The position numbers and the translations under genes were made by a program. DNA of 64,000 nt from Paenibacillus caui (GTDB taxonomy: Bacteria; Bacillota; Bacilli; Paenibacillales; Paenibacillaceae), in the NCBI RefSeq assembly GCF_019904135.1, contig NZ_JAIOGQ010000002.1, positions 203,038-267,037 of the forward strand, in the 5' to 3' direction. Shown piece by piece: positions 43,693-51,692 of this stretch (its first letter is position 1; every line of letters starts with the position of its first letter). The notes under the pieces are model-generated. The model was not told the origin of the DNA and did no database searches. It saw only the letters and a program-made list of their open reading frames with translations.

Positions 43693-45345
43693 CTATATTT
43701 TTTGAACATTCTGTTCGCTGCGCCGGAGCGTAAACCCGCCCCGAAATCTTGGCATCCCGTATACTCCATTCGCGGCCGTACAAGCGACGACATGACGGCT
43801 TGTTCTTAGCGGATCGGCAAATTTCTGACGGGCTTTGTTCGTCTGAAGCTGTTCGACTGACACATTTTTGTGCGACAACGCTTCTTCAAACTCCTTCTGC
43901 GCCGCCTGCTTCGCTTTAAACAGCATCATCTGCACCCGGCTGTATACGTTGATCGCTCCATCCCCCGTCGTTTCGATCGGCAGAAAGATGGCGTCGGGGT
44001 ATCTTTCGGTAATCAAGGATTGTACGCCATCGGAAACGCCGGAAGACGGCATGCATCCGAATGGCTTGACAGAGATCGTCATGTTCACTTTCCGCTTGAC
44101 GACGTTCAAAATCAGCTTGCCTACCTCCATATGCCCTTCTCCGCCACGTACCTGGTTATTATAGTGATCACGGGAAACACGGGCGATCTCTTCCATATCC
44201 GGCAGGTGGTAATGATAGAGCCCCATGGTTTTGGCATACGTTTGGAACATGACGCGAACGGCGCGATCCGCAAGCCACAGCATGCTCAGACGCGTGTAAG
44301 GCTTCTTCCCTTTCAGACCGTATTTTCCGGAATCGGCTTCACGGAGACCGACTCGCTTCAAAGTATCGTAGCGCCCCGCCCAAATGAGGAACAGGATCCA
44401 GGCCGTCATCGATTGCACTTCCACCTCGGCTCCCTCGCTCTCCAAGAAGCGCTGCAGCTGATAGTTCCCGTCCCCCTCGGTCGTCATCGCCCAAAACTCG
44501 CCGATAATACTGACCTTCGGTTTGACCCGGGTGCGGTCCACCTGAACGGTTTGCAGTTCCCTCCGGCATTTGATGAGCACCGGTCTGAGCCGTTTGCGCT
44601 CGCTCAAGGCTTCATAAATATACCGCTTGCAGCGTTCCAGGGCGGCGTCTGTCGCACCGGCCTCCACCTCATAGGGACGGATGCGATAAGCCAGCGCGTT
44701 CAGAATATCTCCCAAAAGCACGGCTTTCATGAAGCTGAAGAAAAACGCAGTATCCAGCTTCAGCGCCGATTCGCCGCCGGTTGCCTGTTTCAGCCCGTCC
44801 GTCTGCTGGAACAGCAGCACCCGAAAACCGTCAAATCCCGCGTCGCGCAGAGCCTTCCGGTACTCCGTAACATAGGTGCCGAAGCGGCAAGGGCCGCAGG
44901 AACCGCTGGTAACGAACAGATAGTTGCTGACAATCTCTTCTTTTGTTTTACCTTCGACATCCCGAAGGTGGTGCAAATACTTGATTAAATTGCCGACCGT
45001 GAAGTACGTTGGGTTGCACTGGCCCCGATTGCCGAATTCCTTGCCGTAACGCAGCGACTCGTTATCCGGGCAATCCATATGCTGCACCCGATAGCCGAGT
45101 CCTTTCAGGGCTCCCTCCACCAGGTAATCGTGAGCCATGGTGAGCCCTCCGAACAGAAGCGTCGTGGTGGATTTGTCCTTGGCCAAAAACTGGCGCGGAA
45201 CGGGATCAAACCAATGATTATTGTTCTCTTGATCCAGGCCTAACAATTTTTCCTGTTCCTTTTGATACTCCGACAGGATGTCCTCAATCGAGGAAGGGAC
45301 TGCGGGTTTTATCTTTCTTTTGGCAACATTCATAGCCAGGTTCAC
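43693..45345 (-). CDS. 2-hydroxyacyl-CoA dehydratase-related protein (activase partner)
   Basis: A 550-residue protein of the 2-hydroxyglutaryl-CoA dehydratase superfamily that lies downstream of giant activases. Cysteine motifs probably bind an iron-sulfur cluster: HMDCPDN, NRGQCNPTYFTVG, VTSGSCGPCRFGTY and VKPFGCMPSSGVSDG. It would take an electron from the activase for a radical dehydration or another difficult reduction; its actual substrate is not known. Starts 20 bases after the activase stop with AAAGGAGTGAACCTGGCT. The C-terminus ends in a basic tail. Confidence 0.82.
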   Translation of the reverse strand: MNLAMNVAKRKIKPAVPSSIEDILSEYQKEQEKLLGLDQENNNHWFDPVPRQFLAKDKSTTTLLFGGLTMAHDYLVEGALKGLGYRVQHMDCPDNESLRYGKEFGNRGQCNPTYFTVGNLIKYLHHLRDVEGKTKEEIVSNYLFVTSGSCGPCRFGTYVTEYRKALRDAGFDGFRVLLFQQTDGLKQATGGESALKLDTAFFFSFMKAVLLGDILNALAYRIRPYEVEAGATDAALERCKRYIYEALSERKRLRPVLIKCRRELQTVQVDRTRVKPKVSIIGEFWAMTTEGDGNYQLQRFLESEGAEVEVQSMTAWILFLIWAGRYDTLKRVGLREADSGKYGLKGKKPYTRLSMLWLADRAVRVMFQTYAKTMGLYHYHLPDMEEIARVSRDHYNNQVRGGEGHMEVGKLILNVVKRKVNMTISVKPFGCMPSSGVSDGVQSLITERYPDAIFLPIETTGDGAINVYSRVQMMLFKAKQAAQKEFEEALSHKNVSVEQLQTNKARQKFADPLRTSRHVVACTAANGVYGMPRFRGGFTLRRSEQNVQKI

Positions 45346-45365
45346 TCCTTTGATTGGTTTTGTCT

Positions 45366-48300
45366 TTAGATCGCTCCAGCCTGATTGTCTTGCTTTATAC
45401 TTAGCAGCTCCGCGCGTTTCTGCTCCAGACGCTGCTGCAGCTCCGCCTTTTTGCGGGCCAGATCCTGCAGACGCTCCTCATGTAGCCCCAGGCTGTGGGC
45501 ATAAGTCTTGACCCGGATTTTGATCGAACCGCTCGGCTTGTTGGCGTCGATCTCATGCAGCGCCGAGTATGGGGTCCCTGCGGTACTGATCATCGAATCG
45601 ATCAACCCGTAAGTCGGTGCGTCATGCCCGCATTTGAAGCTGGACAAGTCCAGCACCGCCACATGGGGATGGCGCGCGGCAAACTTGGCCGCCCACACTT
45701 TTTGCACGCTGTTGGAGCTGAAATTTTCCGGCCACACATCGCTGACTTCGAGCGCATACTGGACTCGTCCGCTCTTTAGATCCTCGCTGAAAAAGCGGCG
45801 GAGCCAGGCCTCATCTTTCGGAATCGAACGCATCGACAGAATGGGATAGCCGAGCACTTGGAACTCTTCGAGCACGCCGTGATTCATCCCTGGATCGGAA
45901 TGGTAAGGACGCCCAATCATCAAAATGGCGAGGCGGTTCTCCTGTTCTACCTGCTCCAGAATTGAACGTCCTTTCTCTTGCATTTCCGCATCGAACAGCT
46001 CCAGCGCCTTCCAGGCTTGGTCGACGGCAAAATCACTTTCATCCTCGGTGATCTGCAAATGTTCCGCAAACGCCTCATAAAGCTGCTTCTTCATGAAATT
46101 CGGTTCGATGAACGTCACCGCCGGATCCAGATACGTGATTCCGCGCGTCTCAAAGAAATCCACTTCCTTCGTAAAAGCGGCTTTGATTACATTCGGTGCG
46201 CCGGCCACAATCGGGCAACTGGTCGAATCCATCACATTGTTCAGATGGGTCGGAATATGGGTGATGCACGGGAAGAAAATGTAATCCAGCTCTTTTTTCT
46301 CATGGTGCTTGAACAGCAGGTTATGAACATGAGCCTGGGCTACCTTCGATGGGTAACAAGGGTCGATCGAGCCGTATTTCCCGCCCTCCTGCCACATTTC
46401 CTCGCTCGTGTTATCACTGAACACGATGTTTCGCACGCCTATGCCGATCGTCTCGAAATACGTCCGCCAAAATGGCGCCGTAGACCAGATGTTTAGCACC
46501 CGGGGAATCCCGATACGGATTTTGGAGCGCCGCTCCATCGCTTCGGCGGAAGAGCGCGCAAACGGGCGCTCGCCGGATTTGGCGCGCCAGCCGCCCAGCT
46601 TAAGCAGACCGCGTTTCGGCCGGGCATCGTCCTTCGGCAGCTCCGGTTCCGGAAGCGGCTCCGCATCGTAGAAATGCTGAAACATCCGGCGAGCTTCGTA
46701 CTCGACGAGATTGGGGTAATGCTTTTTCAGTTCCTGCCGCTCCTTCGTCAACTTGGCGACTGCATCCTGATCCTCCACCGTCCCCTTTTCGCAGGAGAAA
46801 CCGGAAATGTAGCGGGCGGTTTGACCATCCGGCGTCTCGGAGTCGATAAAGGTCCGGCTGCAGTGGTTGGGACAAAAATTGCAGCGGGTCGATTCATCGT
46901 TGCGGCTCGAATACCGCAGATGGATCGCGGTGTCCAGTCCCAAAAAGGTGGAATACCCCCGCCGCTTTACTACCCGCAACGTTTCCATAGCCGCGCCGAT
47001 CGCCCCCGCTTCTCCAGGATGCGGATGGACGTAAACTTCGGCATCAGGGACCCGCTGCTTGATGTAATCGACCTGGGCCTTGACCGCAGCCAGATTGTAT
47101 TGGGTTCCACCCTGCAGAACGAACTTGCGGCCAAGTTCAGCCATGCGCGGAATCTGCACAACGTATTGCCATACGTTCTTCGGCAGAACGAGTGCCAGTC
47201 CGGCGAGCAGTTCCTCTTTGGAATACCCCTCCTTCTGAAAATTCACCCGATCCGCATCGAGGAACACCGCGCAGCCATAAGAAAATTTAGGGCTTAAGGA
47301 GGCGTTGAAAGCTGTTTCCGCATACTCCTGAACCGGAATGCCGAACTGATCCGCCATCGCCTGAAGCAGCATTCCATTCCCGGCGGAACATTGATTGGAC
47401 AGCTTGAAGTTGCGGATATCCCTGTTTTTCAGGAACAGCACTTTGATGTCCTGCCCCCCGATGTCACAGATGACATCGATATCGCCGAACTGGTGAACAG
47501 CGCTCATCATATGGGCAACGGTCTCAACAATGTTGACGTCCGCCTTTAACGTTTTTTCCAAAACATCCGCTGCATATCCTGTAGCGCCAAAGCCGATTAT
47601 CTCCAATTCGGCTCCTTGCTCCTTCACCCTGTCCCGGATCCGCAGCAGCATTTCTTTCGTATCTTCAAGCGGGTTTCCCTTGGAAAGCTGGTATTCTTTA
47701 AGCAGGATCTTTCCTTGATCATCCACCAGCACAGCCTTGGACGAAGTGGAACCTCCGTCAAGACCGATAACAGCTCTCACCTTTTGCCCCGGAACGAAAG
47801 TTGTCTCCTCGAAGCGGGGAATACTGTAATTCCGGCGAAATTGTTCCATTTCATTATCAGTATTAACCAGTGGCGGGCCAGCCTTCTCGCCCAGTTTCGC
47901 TTTGCGTCCATGGGCAATAAATTCCTTCAGGCCCTCCAGTCCCAGGTATTTACCGACATCGGCCGGTTCATAAAGCCCGTACAGGACCGCGCCATATGCA
48001 GCATAATACTGCGAATTATCCGGCACAAAAATCAATTCCTGGGTGGGCTTGTCTTTCGGATAATCGTACCCCCGTTCCATCCAGGTTTGCGGTATCCGCT
48101 GCCGCCAGCATTCCTGAAGGAAAGGCAAGTACGTGTTCGGTCCGCCGAGCAGCAGCACGCGGTGCCGAAGTGTATTCCCGCGGGTGAGAACGGAAAGATT
48201 CTGCATCACGATGGCATCCGCCAGCGAGCACATGATTTCCGGTGAAGGGATTCCGCTTTTTACGAGATTGACGATATCCGTTTCGGCAAATACTCCGCAC

Positions 48301-48836
48301 TTTGCCGCAACATGATGCAATTTCGAATCGTCAAAGTGGAGCTTGCCCACTTCTTCCATAGGCATACCGACTTTGATCATGCACTTGTCGATCGTGGCGC
48401 CGGTGCCTGATGCACATTTGTCATTCATGGATGTGATCGCTTGCTTGTTTCCCGTTTCCTCGTTCTCTTTATAGATGATGATCTTTGCATCCTGTCCTCC
48501 GAGCTCGATCACGCTCCCGACATCGGGATGCAGCTGCTCCACTGCCATGGTAACAGCGTTTACTTCTTGTACAAATTTTGCTCCGATATGCGGGGCAATG
48601 GGACCGCTGCCGGAACCTGTCGCAAAGATGCGAATATTTTCTTGTTTAACATCCGGAAATTCGTTTCCAATCGCCACCAGCAGCTCCAGAACCTTTTCCG
48701 CCTGCTTCGTATGATGGCGTTGATAATCCGACCAAAGGATTTGCTTGTTGTCCGGATTTACCACCGTAGCCTTGACGGTCGTGGAGCCTACATCCATGCC
48801 GATGATTAGAGAATCCCATTCTTGGATTTTCGTCAT
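45366..48836 (-). CDS. Large acyl-CoA dehydratase activase (tandem BadF/HgdC ATPase plus DUF2229)
   Basis: A 1156-residue fusion. Two ASKHA-fold BadF/BcrA/HgdC ATPase domains: first with GMDVGSTTVKATVV, VIELGGQDAKIIIY, DKCASGTGATIDK and AAKCGVFAETDI (cluster cysteines); second with IGLDGGSTSSKAVLV, DIGGQDIKVLFLK, NQCSAGNGMLLQ and YGCAVFLDADR. Then a RCNFCPNHCSRTF four-cysteine site and a C-terminal DUF2229-type domain ending in a coiled coil. It uses ATP to push an electron to the dehydratase partner encoded next. The start follows AGGGGTAGTGAT. These operons are common in anaerobes and facultative Firmicutes but unassigned. Confidence 0.9.
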   Translation of the reverse strand: MTKIQEWDSLIIGMDVGSTTVKATVVNPDNKQILWSDYQRHHTKQAEKVLELLVAIGNEFPDVKQENIRIFATGSGSGPIAPHIGAKFVQEVNAVTMAVEQLHPDVGSVIELGGQDAKIIIYKENEETGNKQAITSMNDKCASGTGATIDKCMIKVGMPMEEVGKLHFDDSKLHHVAAKCGVFAETDIVNLVKSGIPSPEIMCSLADAIVMQNLSVLTRGNTLRHRVLLLGGPNTYLPFLQECWRQRIPQTWMERGYDYPKDKPTQELIFVPDNSQYYAAYGAVLYGLYEPADVGKYLGLEGLKEFIAHGRKAKLGEKAGPPLVNTDNEMEQFRRNYSIPRFEETTFVPGQKVRAVIGLDGGSTSSKAVLVDDQGKILLKEYQLSKGNPLEDTKEMLLRIRDRVKEQGAELEIIGFGATGYAADVLEKTLKADVNIVETVAHMMSAVHQFGDIDVICDIGGQDIKVLFLKNRDIRNFKLSNQCSAGNGMLLQAMADQFGIPVQEYAETAFNASLSPKFSYGCAVFLDADRVNFQKEGYSKEELLAGLALVLPKNVWQYVVQIPRMAELGRKFVLQGGTQYNLAAVKAQVDYIKQRVPDAEVYVHPHPGEAGAIGAAMETLRVVKRRGYSTFLGLDTAIHLRYSSRNDESTRCNFCPNHCSRTFIDSETPDGQTARYISGFSCEKGTVEDQDAVAKLTKERQELKKHYPNLVEYEARRMFQHFYDAEPLPEPELPKDDARPKRGLLKLGGWRAKSGERPFARSSAEAMERRSKIRIGIPRVLNIWSTAPFWRTYFETIGIGVRNIVFSDNTSEEMWQEGGKYGSIDPCYPSKVAQAHVHNLLFKHHEKKELDYIFFPCITHIPTHLNNVMDSTSCPIVAGAPNVIKAAFTKEVDFFETRGITYLDPAVTFIEPNFMKKQLYEAFAEHLQITEDESDFAVDQAWKALELFDAEMQEKGRSILEQVEQENRLAILMIGRPYHSDPGMNHGVLEEFQVLGYPILSMRSIPKDEAWLRRFFSEDLKSGRVQYALEVSDVWPENFSSNSVQKVWAAKFAARHPHVAVLDLSSFKCGHDAPTYGLIDSMISTAGTPYSALHEIDANKPSGSIKIRVKTYAHSLGLHEERLQDLARKKAELQQRLEQKRAELLSIKQDNQAGAI

Positions 48837-48955
48837 ATCACTACCCCTTAGCTGAATTCAATTCCTCCATAGTTTATTCAAAAAATGTGATTTTTATCAT
48901 GTTTTGTTTTTTTTCATGCGTTGGGGGCAAAATAGCCTGCAGCAAATAAACGCAT

Positions 48956-50371
48956 TTGAAGGGAAGATCAAATCCATTGCTTTGGATCATTGCGGCTTTC
49001 TCGTTATTGATTATCCAGATTATTTCCATTCTCATCATTAAATATCGGCGCCCGGACAAAGCCGTAGCCTGGCTTATCATCCTGTTCATGTTTCCGCTCG
49101 TCGGCTTCATCCCGTACTGCTTTATAGCGAGAAAGTATAACGGCCGCATTCTTGGACGGAATTCGGATCCGTTCAAGGCGGAACTTTGGGATCGATCCAG
49201 CCGGCGCATACCGGAACATAGGCTTAATGATACGGTTTCGGAGAAAATGTATACTTTATTCCATAACAAATTGACCGCTCCCATCACCGCTTGCCATGAA
49301 ACGACAGTATATACCGAAGGAGAAGAAGCCATAGAAGCGATTCTCGAATCGATTGAGGCGGCCAAGCATCACGTCCATATTGAGTTCTACATTTTCCGCG
49401 ATGACGATCTCGGTTCAAGGCTTGGCCGGTTGTTGATCCGGAAAGCACAGGAAGGGGTTAAAGTGCGGTTATTATATGACGGGGTTGGCAGCCGCAGCCT
49501 GGGAAAAACTTTTATCAAACAATTGCGGCAAGCCGGCGTGGAAATCGGATGCTTTTCCCCCCTGATCAGCTCTTTTTTCAAAAAACGGCTCTACTACCGC
49601 AATCATCGGAAAATCGTAGTTGTCGACGGTACAATCGGATTTTTCGGCGGTTTGAATATCGGAGATGAATACTTGGGAAAAGATCCCACGTACGGATATT
49701 GGCGGGACACTCATTACAGCATGAAAGGCGATTCGGTACTGTGGATTCAATATACCTTTTTAACGGACTGGTATACGGTTAAAGGAAAATGGGTTACCGG
49801 TCCGGCTTATTATCCGGTTTCGGACCATCAAGGCGGAGAATGGGCTCAGATTGTGAAAAGCGGCCCCGATGAACCGATTCATGAGCTTATCTTCAGCTTT
49901 ATCGTTTCGGCGAAGAAGCGGCTTTATATCGAAACTCCTTATTTCGTCCCCGATCCCGGCATCCTGCTGGCTATAAAAACGGCTGTCTTGAGCGGTGTGG
50001 ATGTTCGTATCATCATTCCCGGCACCCCGGACAAGAAACTGGTTTATAACTGTACTTTGTCCTATGTCCAGGAAATGCTGGAGGCGGGGGTACGGTTTTA
50101 TTGCTATCAAAAGGGGTTTCTTCATGCGAAAGTACTGATTTCTGATGACTTGGCATGCTCTGGCAGCACAAACATGGATATGCGGAGCTTTAGTGACCAA
50201 TTTGAGTTAAACGCCGTCTTTTTCGACCGGAAGATCGTAGATCGACTGGTGCAGGATTTTTTCACCGATCTCGGTGCAAGTCAAGAAATTCAGCTATCCG
50301 AATTCGAAAAGCGGCCAACCCTGCAAAAAATGAGAGAAATTTTCTCCCGGCTGCTCTCGCCGTTGTTTTAG
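48956..50371 (+). CDS. cls: Cardiolipin synthase (phospholipase D type)
   Basis: A 471-residue protein with two N-terminal membrane helices (LLWIIAAFSLLIIQIISILI and WLIILFMFPLVGFIPYCFIA) and two PLD/HKD motifs: YYRNHRKIVVVDGTIGFFGGLNIGDEY (in part, HxK) and FLHAKVLISDDLACSGSTNMDMRS (in part, HxK). It condenses two phosphatidylglycerols to cardiolipin at the membrane. The start is a TTG with no clear ribosome site, so it may lie a few codons downstream (TTG 48977). It is divergent from the activase gene by 119 bases. Confidence 0.92.
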   Translation: MKGRSNPLLWIIAAFSLLIIQIISILIIKYRRPDKAVAWLIILFMFPLVGFIPYCFIARKYNGRILGRNSDPFKAELWDRSSRRIPEHRLNDTVSEKMYTLFHNKLTAPITACHETTVYTEGEEAIEAILESIEAAKHHVHIEFYIFRDDDLGSRLGRLLIRKAQEGVKVRLLYDGVGSRSLGKTFIKQLRQAGVEIGCFSPLISSFFKKRLYYRNHRKIVVVDGTIGFFGGLNIGDEYLGKDPTYGYWRDTHYSMKGDSVLWIQYTFLTDWYTVKGKWVTGPAYYPVSDHQGGEWAQIVKSGPDEPIHELIFSFIVSAKKRLYIETPYFVPDPGILLAIKTAVLSGVDVRIIIPGTPDKKLVYNCTLSYVQEMLEAGVRFYCYQKGFLHAKVLISDDLACSGSTNMDMRSFSDQFELNAVFFDRKIVDRLVQDFFTDLGASQEIQLSEFEKRPTLQKMREIFSRLLSPLF

Positions 50372-50395
50372 AGATCCTTTTTTTTGAAACTTCGC

Positions 50396-50437
50396 TTGCT
50401 AAGTTTATTGACACCCATTATAATGTTAGCATGCAAA
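50396..50437 (+). promoter_or_regulatory. Promoter and operator-like word of the marR gene
   Basis: TTGCTA (50396-50401), a 17-base spacer and TATAAT (50419-50424) form a SigA promoter. Directly after the -10 box lies GTTAGCATGCAAA (50425-50437), a near-palindrome centred on GCATGC. The same 13 bases recur before the next gene. This placement suits autorepression by the MarR protein. Confidence 0.65.
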
Positions 50438-50455
50438 GAGAATAGGGGGATAGAT

Positions 50456-50872
50456 ATGGACTTGTTTGATAGTCCGGGATTTCTGGTGAATAAACTCGCC
50501 CATCTCATGGCCGTCGATCTGGAAAAACGATTGAAAGCCTATGGCGTTACAGGCTCTCAGTGGGCTATACTTGCTCTTCTCTGGGAACAAGAAGGTCTTT
50601 CTCAAGTGGAGATTCAGCAGCTGTTGGATAATGAAGGGGCTACAGTGACGGGAATTTTGCAGCGCATGGATCGTGCCGGCTTAATCAAACGGGAAGCGGA
50701 TCCACATGACCGCAGAGTCCAGCGTGTCTACTTGACGGATGCCGGCAAATCGTTAAAGGACAGCTTGATTCCCGAAGCAGAGGCAGTCAACAGTAAAGCT
50801 CTTCGCGGATTTACCGATGATGAAACGGCTTTTTTTATTCGGCTGATCAGGCGAACGCTACAAAATTTTTAA
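50456..50872 (+). CDS. MarR-family transcriptional regulator
   Basis: A 138-residue MarR protein: MDLFDSPGFLVNKLAHLMA (dimer helix), GVTGSQWAILALLWEQEGLSQVEI, LLDNEGATVTGILQRMDRAGLI (recognition helix) and the wing READPHDRRVQRVYLT (DxRxxR motif). Starts at 50456 after AGGGGGATAGAT. It is followed 55 bases later by a small membrane protein gene carrying the same operator-like word. Confidence 0.93.
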   Translation: MDLFDSPGFLVNKLAHLMAVDLEKRLKAYGVTGSQWAILALLWEQEGLSQVEIQQLLDNEGATVTGILQRMDRAGLIKREADPHDRRVQRVYLTDAGKSLKDSLIPEAEAVNSKALRGFTDDETAFFIRLIRRTLQNF

Positions 50873-50889
50873 TTTTTTTTCGATTTATA

Positions 50890-50902
50890 GTTAGCATGCA
50901 AA
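50890..50902 (+). promoter_or_regulatory. Second copy of the marR operator-like word
   Basis: GTTAGCATGCAAA occurs at 50890-50902, between marR and the membrane protein gene, identical to 50425-50437. It suggests that the downstream gene has its own MarR-controlled promoter (TTTTTTTTCGATTTATAG lies just upstream). Confidence 0.55.
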
Positions 50903-50927
50903 TAAAAAAGCGGAGGGTGACATTGAA

Positions 50928-51422
50928 GTGAAATTTTGGACATTTTTATTTCGGCTGCTCTACATGATCGGTACGGCTGCTTTCTTTGGAAGCATTTTAA
51001 GCATTATTTATTTGGCAAGAACGAATGACTTCACGAACGATTGGAGTCGGGTCTATCTCATGCGCACACAAATGATTGGCATTCTGAATCACATTACGAT
51101 TCCAGGTATTGCGGTCATGTTTATCTCAGGCATTCTGATGTACGTTGGGAGAAAGGCGCTCCTCCGTCAAGCCGCATTCAGGTGGAAACTTGTTTTCTCC
51201 ATCCTCTTCTTGCTTAACACCTTTTTCGTCTTAATGTCGTATTTGAAACATTTGGGCGATCTGGCGAATGCGGCGATGACTTCATCGAAAGCAGCTGATC
51301 GTTTTTTGGCTCAGCATCCGTATGAAGACCTGAGCGGGATGATTAATCTTGTCCTTTTTTTCATTATCGTTTTTCTTGATTATAAATTATCCCGTCAAAC
51401 TGAAGCTTCAAAATCATACTGA
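50928..51422 (+). CDS. DUF2269-like four-helix membrane protein
   Basis: A 164-residue membrane protein with four hydrophobic helices: FWTFLFRLLYMIGTAAFFGS, HITIPGIAVMFISGILMYVG, WKLVFSILFLLNTFFVLM and MINLVLFFIIVFLDYKL. The pattern fits the DUF2269 family, with a conserved H in the second helix region (NHITIPG). Function unknown. GTG start after CGGAGGGTGACATTGAA. Probably regulated by the MarR protein encoded upstream. Confidence 0.75.
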   Translation: MKFWTFLFRLLYMIGTAAFFGSILSIIYLARTNDFTNDWSRVYLMRTQMIGILNHITIPGIAVMFISGILMYVGRKALLRQAAFRWKLVFSILFLLNTFFVLMSYLKHLGDLANAAMTSSKAADRFLAQHPYEDLSGMINLVLFFIIVFLDYKLSRQTEASKSY

Positions 51423-51429
51423 TTAATGC

Positions 51430-51690
51430 GGCTTCCCCCGGCCGTATTAATCCGAATGGATCGGCAGCCACCTCTAGCCAAGCTGATTTTCCTGAGCTCT
51501 CCGCCACTTGATATGCCGGAGGTTCTTCAAAGTCGAAATCCGTTAACTCAATCCTCTTTATTGAAGATTCTTAACTCCCAGCCATGGTCCTCCGCATAAA
51601 TGTAGTGTACGATTGTACCCGGATTACAGGCAATTATCGAGTCGTCAATATCGATAGCTGGCGCTAAATTCGCTCATTCGGACACCTCTT
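51430..51690 (-). pseudogene. Decayed small gene of unknown family, frameshifted
   Basis: Two overlapping minus-strand frames read like one protein: APAIDIDDSIIACNPGTIVH, YIYAEDHGWELRIFNKED then, one base shifted, KRIELTDFDFEEPPAYQVAE and SGKSAWLEVAADPFGLIRP. Removing one A near 51560 joins them as WELRIF-KRIEL. No start codon is present; a stop lies just upstream. I do not recognise the family. It fills the 270-base gap before trpEG, where a hairpin GATTAAT/ATTAATC (51421-51452) also lies. Confidence 0.4.
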
Positions 51691-51692
51691 TG

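Noticed and set aside
43870..44988. A 372-codon plus-strand frame within the dehydratase-like gene.
   Set aside because: It is antisense to a protein with conserved cysteine motifs and has no ribosome site or family features.
48874..49365. A 163-codon minus-strand frame over the start of the cardiolipin synthase gene.
   Set aside because: It overlaps a clear PLD-type protein in antisense and shows no family pattern.
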